From contig JAVJSD010000013.1 of assembly GCA_040219575.1 (NCBI GenBank), positions 186,001 through 250,000 of the forward strand: a DNA stretch of 64,000 nt, read 5' to 3'. Under the pieces are notes generated by a model. That model did no database searches. It was not told the DNA's origin and saw nothing but the letters and a program-made list of their open reading frames with translations. Shown here piece after piece: positions 43,439 to 52,020 of this stretch; the stretch's first letter is position 1; the number at the start of each line of letters is the position of its first letter. The DNA comes from JAVJSD01 sp040219575 (GTDB taxonomy: Bacteria; Planctomycetota; Planctomycetia; Pirellulales; Pirellulaceae). The translations under genes and the position numbers were made by a program.

Positions 43439-44794
43439 TCACGAAGAAAGCAATTCGCTCATCTCGCCCGTGCTGTCGGCGAAGGCGGGGCGCTCGACGC
43501 CGAGGCGGTCGAGCATCGTCACGAACAGGTTCGCGAGCGGCGTCTCGGCGCCGAATTTCAAATACCTGCCGTGCTGCAGGCCAAGGCCGCGGCCGCCGGC
43601 CAGCACCAGCGGGTAATTGTTGTTGTTGTGCGTGGTGCTGTTGCTGCTGCCGTACAGCACCAGCGAGTTGTCGAGGACCGAACCGTGCTGCTCCTCGGCG
43701 GCGGCGAGCCGGTCGAGGAAGTAGGCTAGTTGCTCGGCCATGAAGCGGTCCCACTGGCCGAGTTGTTCGGCGCCGCCGGGCTTGTTCCAGCCGTGGGCCA
43801 GCGTGTGCAGCGAGTTCTTGAACCCTTCGAGTTGCGGGAACTTGCCGGCTCGCGACGACGCGTCGGCCATGTTGGTGATCTGGTAGGTGGCCACCCGCGT
43901 CGAATCGGTGCGGAACGCCAGGTAGATCAAGTCGTACATCGTGCGGATGAACATCTTGGGCGCCTGGTCGTCGGCGTCGAGCTGCAGCAGGTCGCGTTCT
44001 TCGTCGCGCAGCTCCGGACGCGGAATATTCAGCCAGCGCTGCGAACGCTCCACGCCCTGTTCGATCTGCCGCAGCGAGGCCAGGTATTCATCGAGCTTTT
44101 CCTGATCCTGCGTCCCCAGCCGCCGCCGCAGCGAGCGCGAATCCTCGAGCACCCGGTCGAGCATGCCGGAGGCGCTCTTCAGCCGTCGCCGCTCGGCGAT
44201 CGACTTGGCGTCGCCGGCCCCGAAGAAGCGATCGAAGATCTGCTGTGGTTGATTCAACGCGGGCAACGGCCGGCCCTTGTCGTTGTACGACAGCGTGCTG
44301 GATCGCGTCGGTTCGCCCACGCCGCCGTCGGTGGATAGCACCAACGACGAGAAACGCGTCCGGTCGCCGCAGGCTTCCGCCGCGATTTGATCGACCGAGA
44401 CCGTGTTGCGCAGAAACTTGTTGTGCATGAACGCCCCGGTCAGGAACGTGTCGCCCGTGTCGTGGCCACCCATCTTGCGGCCGTTGGGATGCGACAGCCC
44501 GCCCAGCACCGTCAAGTTCTCGCGATGCGGATCGAGCGGTTTGAGCGTTTCGGTGAATTGATAGTCGCGGCCCTCGCCGTCGGGAAACCAACGCCACTGG
44601 GCCTGCTCGCCGCCTTCCTTGGGCAGCCCCACGCCGAAGCCGAAGTACATCGCGCACATGCGGCGCGGCGGCTCCGCCTTCTCGCCCGACTTCGCGGCGT
44701 CGGCCGCCATGCACTGCAGCCAGGGAAGCCCGAGCGAGACGCCCGTGCCCATCAGGAAAGTTCGTCGATCCAAATGCCACGATTTTTGAGCCAT
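43439..44794 (-). CDS. DUF1552 family exported protein (Tat substrate)
   Basis: A 451-residue protein of the DUF1552 family, typical of Planctomycetes and encoded next to DUF1592-type cytochromes. The start MAQKSWHLDRRTFLMGTGVS carries a twin-arginine signal (DRRTFLMG) and is 20 bp after the upstream stop; an in-frame extension exists but lies inside that gene. Family text: MCAMYFGFGVGLPKEG, LTVLGGLSHPN, GHDTGDTFLTGA, SVDQIAAE, MFIRTMYDLIYLAFRTDSTR, FMAEQLAYFLDRLAA, NSTTHNNNNYPLVLAGGRGL. The fold may be alkaline-phosphatase-like, related to DUF1501 (inference). Function unknown; probably acts with the upstream cytochrome at the cell envelope. Confidence 0.92.
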   Translation of the reverse strand: MAQKSWHLDRRTFLMGTGVSLGLPWLQCMAADAAKSGEKAEPPRRMCAMYFGFGVGLPKEGGEQAQWRWFPDGEGRDYQFTETLKPLDPHRENLTVLGGLSHPNGRKMGGHDTGDTFLTGAFMHNKFLRNTVSVDQIAAEACGDRTRFSSLVLSTDGGVGEPTRSSTLSYNDKGRPLPALNQPQQIFDRFFGAGDAKSIAERRRLKSASGMLDRVLEDSRSLRRRLGTQDQEKLDEYLASLRQIEQGVERSQRWLNIPRPELRDEERDLLQLDADDQAPKMFIRTMYDLIYLAFRTDSTRVATYQITNMADASSRAGKFPQLEGFKNSLHTLAHGWNKPGGAEQLGQWDRFMAEQLAYFLDRLAAAEEQHGSVLDNSLVLYGSSNSTTHNNNNYPLVLAGGRGLGLQHGRYLKFGAETPLANLFVTMLDRLGVERPAFADSTGEMSELLSS

Positions 44795-44814
44795 CGGATT
44801 TCCCGCAATGCGTC

Positions 44815-47208
44815 CTACTTGGTTTGAAACAGTGAACTGGCGACGACGCGCTGAATCAGGCCGCGCATTCGATAGTCGTCCGCGGCGAACTCTCTGGTAA
44901 TATCGTCCACGACCGGCTCGTCGCTCAACTCCAGTCGTCGCCCGACGGCGTACGTCAGCAGCCGCGACACCAGCGCCCTGGCGAAATCGTCTTTCCGCTC
45001 GGCGACGAGGTGCTCTCGCAAGGCATCGACGCCGTCGAGCTCCTGGCCGCCGGGAAGCACATCCGCGGCGCTGACCGGCTGTGACTCGAACTTCTTGCCG
45101 ACTTTTCGCCGCACCTCGGTCCGCCACTGTCCCACGGCGTCGAAATTCTCCAGGGCGATGCCCCACGGATCGATGCCGCGATGGCAGCTGGCGCAGGCCT
45201 CTCGGCCGCGATGAATCTTCAATTGTTCGCGAATCGACAGCTTGTGAAACTCCGGAACCGCCTCGTCCAACGAGGGCGCGTCAGGCGGAGGAGGCGCGGG
45301 CGGATCGTTCAGCAACTGATCGCGAATCCACACCGCCCGGCGGACGGCGTGCGAATCGCTGCCGGTCGAATTGCTGAGCAGCACGCTGGCCTGCCCCAGC
45401 AATCCCCCGCGATGCAGTTCCGGCGTCAACTCCACGCGGCGGAACCGTCGACCGTACACGCCCTGGACACCGTAGTGTTTCGCCAGCGGTTCGTTGAGCA
45501 TCGTGAAGTCGGACGACAACAGGTTCAGCGCGCTGAGGTTCTCGCGCACCAGTTCGGCGAAGAACTGCTGCGTCTCGCCGCGCATTTCGTCTTTCAGACG
45601 ATCGTCGAACGAAGGGTGGTAGTCGCGATCGACGGCCACGCTGTCCAACACGTTGAGCTGCAGCCACTGCTCGGTGAACTGCTCGACAAATCGCGCCGAG
45701 CGGGCATCTTGCAGCATGCGGTCGACTTCCGCCGACAACGTCCGCGGCCGATGCAGTCGCCCGCTCGCGGCATGCTCCAGCAACCGTTCATCCGGCATCG
45801 TGCTCCACAGGAAATACGACAAACGCGAGGCCAGCTCCCAGTCGCCGATCGGCCGCTTTTCGTCGCCGGCCGGTTCGACGAGGTACAGGAAGTCGGGCCG
45901 AATCAGCACCATCGCCAGCGTTTCGCGAATCGCCTGCTCGAAGGTGGGAAACTCCGCTCGTATCGACTGATAGAAGTCGACCTCACTCGCGATTTCCGCC
46001 TCCTCGACCGGCCGGCGGTAAGCCCGCGTCATGAACCGCCTCAGCACCTCGGCCACGTAGGCGTCCTCGTCGGATTCGCGCAGCGGCGAATCGAACAAGA
46101 TCCGGCGATGCGCCTCCGGCGGCCATTGGTCGAACACCGGCCCATGAAACTCGACCGACTGAACCGTGATCGTGGGCAGGCGCGGCTCGTCCGGAAAGGT
46201 CGTCTTCTTCTTGTTCTTCTCGTCCTTCACGCCCTTGGGAAGCGGCGAGCCGTCGTCGTACACGTTCCTCACACGCACGACGAGCCCGGGAAACTTTCCT
46301 TGCCCGCGCACGGGGAGGGGAAAGTCTTCGATGCGGCCGCGGAACTCGAACGTCTGCTCATCGGGCGACGTGATCTCGACGAGGTCGAACTCGCGAAACA
46401 GAATCTTCGTGTCGGGACGATAACCCACCGACACTTCCAGCAGCGGGAAGCCGACGTTCGGCTTCAGTTCGGCGGTCAGCTTGACGCGGACGAGAAACTC
46501 GCCCTCCTCCGGATAGTCGTCGACCATCTTGGCCAGGAACTCTTGCTGTCTTCCCAAACGGTTGGAGAATTCGGGATTGCCCAACCAACCGTTGACGTTG
46601 CTTTCTTTGAATTCGTAGTCGTACCTTTTCGGCGCCGGCCCGGTGACGATGACGCGATCCAGCGCGCGACGGGCCGTGTCGAGGTAGTATTCCAACAGCA
46701 GCGCCGACATCTGCAGTGAACGGCCGTTGTTCAGAAAACCTTCGGCGGAAACTCCGTCCGGCGGCAGATCCCGTACGTAGTTCATCTCCAGGCCGAGCAG
46801 GTCGGTCATGGTGTTCTGGTACTCGACGCGATTCAAGCGCCGCAGCACCACGCGGCCTTCCGTCTTGCGCTGCGCCGCGATGGCCTCTTCGACCTTCTCC
46901 CGCACCCACCCGGTGAGCGTGGCGAATTCGTCCCGGGATAGCTGCGGTTCGTCTTCCGGCGGCATCTCGCCGGCGTTCAGCGCGTTCAGCACTTCGTGCC
47001 ACGTTTCGGCGGCGGCCCGATCACGAACCAGATTGGTGGAGAGGTTGTCGAGCCGAATGCGGGCTTCCTGCACATCGGGCCCATGACAGCGCAGGCAGTA
47101 CTTTTGCAGGATCGGCGCGACCGGTTTCGCCCCTTCCTCTTCGGCAGCAGCCAGCCAGGCGCCGCCCACGGCGATCAACAACAGGGCTAGCAAGAAGCGA
47201 ACCATCAT
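44815..47208 (-). CDS. DUF1587/1592/1588/1585 planctomycete cytochrome
   Basis: A 797-residue exported protein. It has a signal peptide (LLALLLIAVGGAWLAAA), a c-type haem site CLRCHGPDVQ (residues 38-47), and the chain of planctomycete domains DUF1587 (RRLNRVEYQNTMTDLLGLE), DUF1592 and DUF1595 in the middle (FMTRAYRRPVEEAE, WELASRLSYFLWSTMPDERLL), DUF1588 (RGGLLGQASVLLSNSTGSDS) with a second haem-like CASCHRGIDPWG (672-683), and DUF1585 at the C-terminus (LLTYAVGRRLELSD). Such proteins form two-gene units with DUF1552, as here (20 bp apart). Electron transfer or envelope-bound oxidation is suggested, but unproven. The stop is followed by the DUF1552 start. Confidence 0.93.
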   Translation of the reverse strand: MMVRFLLALLLIAVGGAWLAAAEEEGAKPVAPILQKYCLRCHGPDVQEARIRLDNLSTNLVRDRAAAETWHEVLNALNAGEMPPEDEPQLSRDEFATLTGWVREKVEEAIAAQRKTEGRVVLRRLNRVEYQNTMTDLLGLEMNYVRDLPPDGVSAEGFLNNGRSLQMSALLLEYYLDTARRALDRVIVTGPAPKRYDYEFKESNVNGWLGNPEFSNRLGRQQEFLAKMVDDYPEEGEFLVRVKLTAELKPNVGFPLLEVSVGYRPDTKILFREFDLVEITSPDEQTFEFRGRIEDFPLPVRGQGKFPGLVVRVRNVYDDGSPLPKGVKDEKNKKKTTFPDEPRLPTITVQSVEFHGPVFDQWPPEAHRRILFDSPLRESDEDAYVAEVLRRFMTRAYRRPVEEAEIASEVDFYQSIRAEFPTFEQAIRETLAMVLIRPDFLYLVEPAGDEKRPIGDWELASRLSYFLWSTMPDERLLEHAASGRLHRPRTLSAEVDRMLQDARSARFVEQFTEQWLQLNVLDSVAVDRDYHPSFDDRLKDEMRGETQQFFAELVRENLSALNLLSSDFTMLNEPLAKHYGVQGVYGRRFRRVELTPELHRGGLLGQASVLLSNSTGSDSHAVRRAVWIRDQLLNDPPAPPPPDAPSLDEAVPEFHKLSIREQLKIHRGREACASCHRGIDPWGIALENFDAVGQWRTEVRRKVGKKFESQPVSAADVLPGGQELDGVDALREHLVAERKDDFARALVSRLLTYAVGRRLELSDEPVVDDITREFAADDYRMRGLIQRVVASSLFQTK

Positions 47209-47748
47209 CAGCGGGAAGTCGGTCGGAGGGACGGTGGGGTGGGAAAGGGGGGAGGGAGCTAGTGCAACGTGACAGCCAAGAATGGGAGTAGCAGAAGTCG
47301 TGAGACTTCTGGAAGCTCAGACGTCGTCACGAACTGCTACTCGAAGATCAAGCCGTCACAAAGCACTTGAGCATCCTCTCACATCGGCGTTCTCGATTCA
47401 AGTTTCACGGGTCGCTGGGAGTACCGCGGGGAGCACCGGGCGAAGCGATCCGTCGCTCGCATTCAAAGTCGCAAATCAGAAGCCAGTCTCGCTGACGGAG
47501 ACCGGTTTGCGGCGATACGACCGTGGGGGTTTCCGGGCCAGGCGACCGCCCGACAGGCGTTGCCGCAAGATCATTGATATCAAGAACTTGCGGCATGCAT
47601 TTTCTCGCGGCACCCATTGTGGACCAACGTCCAAACTGGTATATTTCGGGATTACAAATTTGCCGCTTAGGCAAGGGCTGCGGCCGACGAGAAATCGCGG
47701 TCCAACGGCTCTGCTGACGGCTGGAATGCTGATTGAAAGGACGCCACC
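47209..47748. other. Divergent control region before gyrA
   Basis: These 540 bp separate the DUF1592 gene from gyrA. Near 47287 there is a copy of the GTAGCAGAAGTCGTGAGACT palindrome family. The right part holds a candidate gyrA promoter. No gene was recognised. Confidence 0.5.
47617..47645 (+). promoter_or_regulatory. Putative sigma-70 promoter of gyrA
   Basis: TTGTGG (47617-47622) and TATATT (47640-47645) with 17-bp spacing lie about 100 bp before the gyrA start, in a locally A/T-rich stretch. Assigned by pattern only. Confidence 0.45.
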
Positions 47749-50484
47749 TTGTCGACCGACTCGAACGATCCGGGCGACGTTTCTTCTCCCGAGCCCGAGG
47801 GTGACGGCGGCAATGGCGGTGCGGGCCGAATCGTCGACCGCACCATCGAGCAGGAGTTGCAGGACAGCTACCTGACGTACGCCATGAGCGTGATCGTCAG
47901 CCGCGCCTTGCCCGACGTGCGCGACGGGCTCAAGCCGTCGCAGCGCCGCATTCTGGTGGCGATGAGCGATCTGAATCTCTCGCCGGGCGCGTCGCGGGCC
48001 AAGTGCGCCAAGATCGCCGGCGAGACGATGGGCAACTATCACCCGCACGGCCAGGAAGTGATCTACCCCACGCTGGTGCGCATGGCCCAGGAATGGAACA
48101 TGCGGCACGTGCTGGTCGACAAGCAGGGGAACTTCGGTTCGATCGCCGGCCTGCCCGCCGCTCAGATGCGTTATACCGAGGCGCGGCTGTCGCCGATCGC
48201 GGCGATGATGCTCGACGACGTGAAGCTCGACACGGTCGACTTCATCCCCAACTACGACGAGTCGCGCACCGAGCCGTCGGTGCTGCCTTCGAAGTTTCCC
48301 AACCTGGTGGTCAACGGTTCGCAGGGCATCGCGGTGGCGATGGCCACGTCGATTCCGCCGCACAATCTGCGCGAAGTCTGCGAAGGGGCGATCCGTCTGA
48401 TCGACGAGCCCGAGATCTCGATCAACGAACTGATGGAGGTCATCCCCGGCCCCGACTTCCCCACCGGCGGCATCATCTGCGGCCACAACGGCATCCGCCA
48501 GGGTTATCACTCCGGCCGCAGCACGGTGGTGGTGCGTGCGCGGGCCCGGATCGAAGAGTATCAGAAGAACCGTTTCCGCATCGTGGTCACCGAGATTCCG
48601 TTCCAGCAGTTCCGCGACACGGTGATCGAGAAGATCGCCACGCTGGCGGCCGACGGGCGGATCGAAGGCGTGAGCGCCGGCGGCATTCGCGACGTGAGCG
48701 ATCTGAAGGAGCCGGTGCGGATCGAGATCAACGTCAAGGCGAACGCCGATCCCGAGGTGGCGCTCAACCAGCTCTACCAGTTCTCGCCGCTGCAGACGTC
48801 GATCTCGCTGAACTTCCTGGCGCTGGTCGACGGCAAGCCGCGGCAACTGACGATCAAGGAGCTGCTGGAGGAGTTCATCCGTCACCGGGTGACCGTCATC
48901 CGCCGCCGCACGCAGTTTCTGCTGGCGCGGGCCCGCCGCCGCAAACACACGGTGGAAGGCCTGCTGCTGGCGCTGGCCAACATCGACGAAATCATCCGCA
49001 TCATTCGGGCCTCGAAGACGCAGGCCGAGGCCAAGACCTCGTTGATGGGCGTCGAGTGCCCCGCCGCGATGATGCAGCGGGCCCTGGGCGACGAGGGTTT
49101 CGGCCACTTCCAGCAAGAGCGCGGCGTCGCCGACGTCTACACGCTGACCGCCGTGCAGGCCGATGCGATTCTGAAGATGACGCTCGGCCAACTCGTGAAT
49201 CTGGAGCAGGAGCGTCTCGGCGAAGAGTACCGCAAGCTGCTGGAGGAGATCGCCGGATATTTGGAGATCCTCTCCGACGACCAGAACATCCTCAACATCA
49301 TCAAGGAAGACCTGGAGGAGATCAAACGCAAGCACGGCGACGACCGCCGCACCGAGATCAACAACGAGGAGCTCGGCGTCTTCGACATGGAGGATCTGAT
49401 CACCGAGGAGACGATGGTCGTCTCGATCAGCCACCGCGGCTACATCAAACGCACGCCGATCAGCGTGTACCGCGCCCAGCGCCGCGGCGGCAAGGGCCTC
49501 AAGGGGGCCAAAACCGAGGAAGAAGACCCGATCGAACATGTGTTCGTCGCCAGCACGCACGCCTACCTGCTGTTCTTCACCAACAAGGGCCGCGTGTACT
49601 GGCAGAAGGTGTACGGCCTGCCGCAGGGTTCGCGCGACAGCCGAGGCCGGGCCATCGTCCGCGTGCTCGATCTCGACGAGAACGAAACCATCGCCGATTG
49701 CCGCGCGGTCCGCGACTTCGACCTGCCGGGCCACTTCCTGATGATGGCCACCAAGAACGGCTTGGTGAAAAAGACGCCGCTGGAGGCGTACAGCCGGCCG
49801 AAGAAGGGAGGCATCATCGCCATCAAGCTCCGCGAAGACGACGAGCTGATCGACGTGGTGATCACCAAGCCCGGCGACGACGTGCTGCTGGCGACGTCCA
49901 ACGGCATGGCGATCCGCTTCAGCGAGCAGGACGCCCGACCGATGGGCCGCAACACCTCGGGCGTGAAGGGCATCTCGCTCGCCGAAGGCGACCAGTTGGT
50001 GGGCATGGTGATCGCCGATCCCGACGCCACGCTGCTCACCGCCTGCGAACACGGCTACGGCAAGCGAACGTACTTCGGCCAAGGCAGTGTCGCCGAAAGC
50101 AGCACCGCCGAAAGCAGCGCCGCCGAAAGCAACGCCGCCGAGGGAGCCGAAGCAGGCGCGGCGGAGAGCGAAGAGGAGGAAACCTCCGGCTCGGCCCGCT
50201 ATCGCCTGCAGCGCCGCGGCGGCAAAGGCCTGCGCGACATCAAGACCACGAAGCGCAACGGCCGCGTGATCGGCATCGTCCGCGTGACCGACGACGACGA
50301 AGTGCTGATGATGACCGGCCGCGGCAAGCTGCAGCGCATCGCCGCCAAAGACATCAACCCCATCGGCCGCAACACGCAAGGCGTGCGGATCATGAGTCTC
50401 GACGACGAAGACACGCTGGCGGCGGTTGTGCGGGTGCCGAAAGAGGACGATGACGAGACCGAGGGGGGAGAAGCGGGCGAATGA
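47749..50484 (+). CDS. gyrA: DNA gyrase subunit A
   Basis: A 911-residue type IIA topoisomerase subunit; with GyrB it supercoils DNA. The start is TTG with GAAAGGA 8 bp upstream. The catalytic Tyr is Y142 in AAQMRYTEARLSPIA. The quinolone-pocket helix reads YHPHGQEVIYP: the residues equivalent to E. coli Ser83 and Asp87 are Glu103 and Pro107. The GyrA-box QRRGGKG follows SVYRA (near residue 578), which separates it from ParC, and a second QRRGGKG occurs near 823. The C-terminal pinwheel is interrupted at about residues 780-815 by an acidic, Ala/Glu/Ser-rich insert with three AESS(T/A)-type repeats. No gyrB is adjacent. A paralogue elsewhere cannot be excluded. Confidence 0.96.
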   Translation: MSTDSNDPGDVSSPEPEGDGGNGGAGRIVDRTIEQELQDSYLTYAMSVIVSRALPDVRDGLKPSQRRILVAMSDLNLSPGASRAKCAKIAGETMGNYHPHGQEVIYPTLVRMAQEWNMRHVLVDKQGNFGSIAGLPAAQMRYTEARLSPIAAMMLDDVKLDTVDFIPNYDESRTEPSVLPSKFPNLVVNGSQGIAVAMATSIPPHNLREVCEGAIRLIDEPEISINELMEVIPGPDFPTGGIICGHNGIRQGYHSGRSTVVVRARARIEEYQKNRFRIVVTEIPFQQFRDTVIEKIATLAADGRIEGVSAGGIRDVSDLKEPVRIEINVKANADPEVALNQLYQFSPLQTSISLNFLALVDGKPRQLTIKELLEEFIRHRVTVIRRRTQFLLARARRRKHTVEGLLLALANIDEIIRIIRASKTQAEAKTSLMGVECPAAMMQRALGDEGFGHFQQERGVADVYTLTAVQADAILKMTLGQLVNLEQERLGEEYRKLLEEIAGYLEILSDDQNILNIIKEDLEEIKRKHGDDRRTEINNEELGVFDMEDLITEETMVVSISHRGYIKRTPISVYRAQRRGGKGLKGAKTEEEDPIEHVFVASTHAYLLFFTNKGRVYWQKVYGLPQGSRDSRGRAIVRVLDLDENETIADCRAVRDFDLPGHFLMMATKNGLVKKTPLEAYSRPKKGGIIAIKLREDDELIDVVITKPGDDVLLATSNGMAIRFSEQDARPMGRNTSGVKGISLAEGDQLVGMVIADPDATLLTACEHGYGKRTYFGQGSVAESSTAESSAAESNAAEGAEAGAAESEEEETSGSARYRLQRRGGKGLRDIKTTKRNGRVIGIVRVTDDDEVLMMTGRGKLQRIAAKDINPIGRNTQGVRIMSLDDEDTLAAVVRVPKEDDDETEGGEAGE
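50092..50136 (+). repeat. In-frame 15-bp tandem repeat inside gyrA
   Basis: Three copies of GCCGAAAGCAGC(A/G)CC (one with AAC) encode AESST, AESSA and AESNA within the last pinwheel blades of GyrA. The repeat is in frame and so can vary in number without breaking the gene. Confidence 0.9.
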
Positions 50485-50518
50485 GCGCGGGCGATGATTA
50501 TCCGGCGCGACGTCCTCT

Positions 50519-50615
50519 CCAAATGACCAAGCACCAACAACGCATGGCAAAGAGTGAATGAACGAAAGTCCCAACAATTCTTCATTAGTCATTGGGATTT
50601 GGTCATTGGTCATTT
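50519..50615. repeat. 'TTGGTCATTGGTCATT' text-like repeat
   Basis: CCAAATGACCAAGCACC at 50519 is inverted relative to TTCATTAGTCATTGGGATTT with GGTCATTGGTCATTT after it (50580-50615). The pair fills the gap between gyrA and gmd. The repeat, read on the minus strand, gives peptides like MTNDQIPMTNE that look like proteins but are not. Confidence 0.8.
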
Positions 50616-50670
50616 TCGCTAGACTCCGCCGCGTATCGGCGGCCTACTCCGTCACTCCGCACCTCGCCTC

Positions 50671-51660
50671 ATGACCAAGCGCGCACTGATCACCGGCGTC
50701 ACCGGCCAGGACGGCGCGTACCTCGCGCGGTTCCTGCTGGAAAAGGGGTACGAAGTTCACGGCATGGTGCGCCGTTCGAGCAGCGAACGATTCGAGCGGA
50801 TCAGCGAGATTCGCTCGGAGCTGAACCTGCACCAGGCCGATCTGCTCGACCAACTCTCGATCGTGCGGCTGATCGACGAGACGCGGCCGCACGAGGTGTA
50901 CAACCTGGCCGCGCAGAGTTTCGTGCCGACCAGCTTCGCGCAGCCGCTTTTGACCGGCGAGTTCACGGCCCTGGGCGTGACGCGGATGCTGGAGGCGATC
51001 CGCCACATCGACACCAGCATTCGCTTCTACCAGGCCAGCAGCAGCGAAATGTTCGGCACCGTGCAGGAGGAGCCGCAGACCGAGAAGACGCCCTTCTGGC
51101 CCCGCAGCCCCTACGGCGTGGCGAAGACCTACGGCCATTGGATCACGGTCAACTACCGCGAGAGCTACGGCATCTACGCGTGCAGCGGCATCCTGTTCAA
51201 TCACGAGTCGCCGCTGCGGGGGCGCGAGTTCGTCACCCGCAAGATTTCCGACGCCGTGGCGCGCATCAAACACGGCGTGCTGCACAAGCTGCGATTGGGC
51301 AACCTCGACGCCCAGCGCGACTGGGGCTTCGCCGGCGATTTCGTCCGCGCCATGTGGTTGATGCTGCAGCAGGACGAGGCCGACGACTATGTGATCGCCA
51401 CCGGCCGGAAGCACACCGTACGCGAATTCGCCCGGCTCGCCTTCGCCCGCGTCGATCTCGACTGGGAGCAGTACGTCGAAGTCGATCCTCAACTGTTCCG
51501 CCCCGCCGACGTCAACACGCTATGCGGCGACGCCAGCAAGGCGCGCGAGAAGCTCGGCTGGACGCTCGAAGTTTCGTTCGAGCAACTGGTCGCCATGATG
51601 GTCGACGCCGACATGCAGCGCGTCGAGCGGGAACTGGCCGGCCGCGACGGGGCGATCTGA
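50671..51660 (+). CDS. gmd: GDP-mannose 4,6-dehydratase
   Basis: A 329-residue SDR-family enzyme that converts GDP-D-mannose to GDP-4-keto-6-deoxymannose, the precursor of GDP-fucose, GDP-rhamnose or GDP-perosamine for surface glycans; cytosolic. Rossmann motif TGVTGQDGAYLARFLL (GxxGxxG) at residues 8-23, then the family's VHGMVRRSSS, EVYNLAAQSFVPTSF, ASSSEMFG (catalytic Ser/Thr-Glu) and SPYGVAKTYGHW (catalytic Tyr and Lys), then GILFNHESPLRGREFVTRKI and LDAQRDWGFAGDFVRAMWLM. It is slightly shorter than typical Gmd (about 350). No fucose synthase or glycosyltransferase is adjacent. Confidence 0.92.
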   Translation: MTKRALITGVTGQDGAYLARFLLEKGYEVHGMVRRSSSERFERISEIRSELNLHQADLLDQLSIVRLIDETRPHEVYNLAAQSFVPTSFAQPLLTGEFTALGVTRMLEAIRHIDTSIRFYQASSSEMFGTVQEEPQTEKTPFWPRSPYGVAKTYGHWITVNYRESYGIYACSGILFNHESPLRGREFVTRKISDAVARIKHGVLHKLRLGNLDAQRDWGFAGDFVRAMWLMLQQDEADDYVIATGRKHTVREFARLAFARVDLDWEQYVEVDPQLFRPADVNTLCGDASKAREKLGWTLEVSFEQLVAMMVDADMQRVERELAGRDGAI

Positions 51661-52020
51661 TCCGCCACTGCTCCGCGTACGATGTGGGGCACATGAGGCA
51701 ACGGAGAGAACGGAGTTGCGCTGCGAGCATGGTTCGCGGGTGAACGTTTCTCTCTGGTTCTCTCGCTTCTGAACGGGATTGATAAGGCAGCGGAGAAAGC
51801 CGAGGAAAGTGGCGACATGGTTCGACCACGGATGCTGTTTTTCGATTAACAGCACGCTCGATTCGAATCGCTGCGGAGACGATCACGCTTTCGAAAACCA
51901 ACGGAATTGCTGCACTTCCTGTTCGCTCTCCGCATTTTCCAGTTCGAAAAGTAATCAGAGTTTGCATCTGCGTTCCCCGGGATGTAGCCTGACGCGGCAC
52001 ACGCATTACGGAGGTGAACC
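51661..52020. other. Intergenic region before the nucleoside hydrolase
   Basis: These 360 bp are less GC-rich than the genes around them. GGAGAGAACGGAG (near 51700) and the roughly inverted TTCTCTCTGGTTCTCTC (near 51748) are another weak text-like pair. No gene was recognised. A strong ACGGAGGTGA ribosome-binding site ends the region. Confidence 0.45.

Noticed and set aside
48003..50453. An 816-codon plus-strand frame overlapping gyrA
   Set aside because: Arg/His/Pro-rich out-of-frame shadow of gyrA with no start signal.
47476..50613. A 1045-codon open frame on the minus strand, starting MTNDQIPMTNE
   Set aside because: It is antisense to gyrA across its whole length; its start lies in a text-like repeat, and its His/Asp/Val-rich composition is the shadow of GC-rich codons. 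gyrA on the plus strand has all family motifs.
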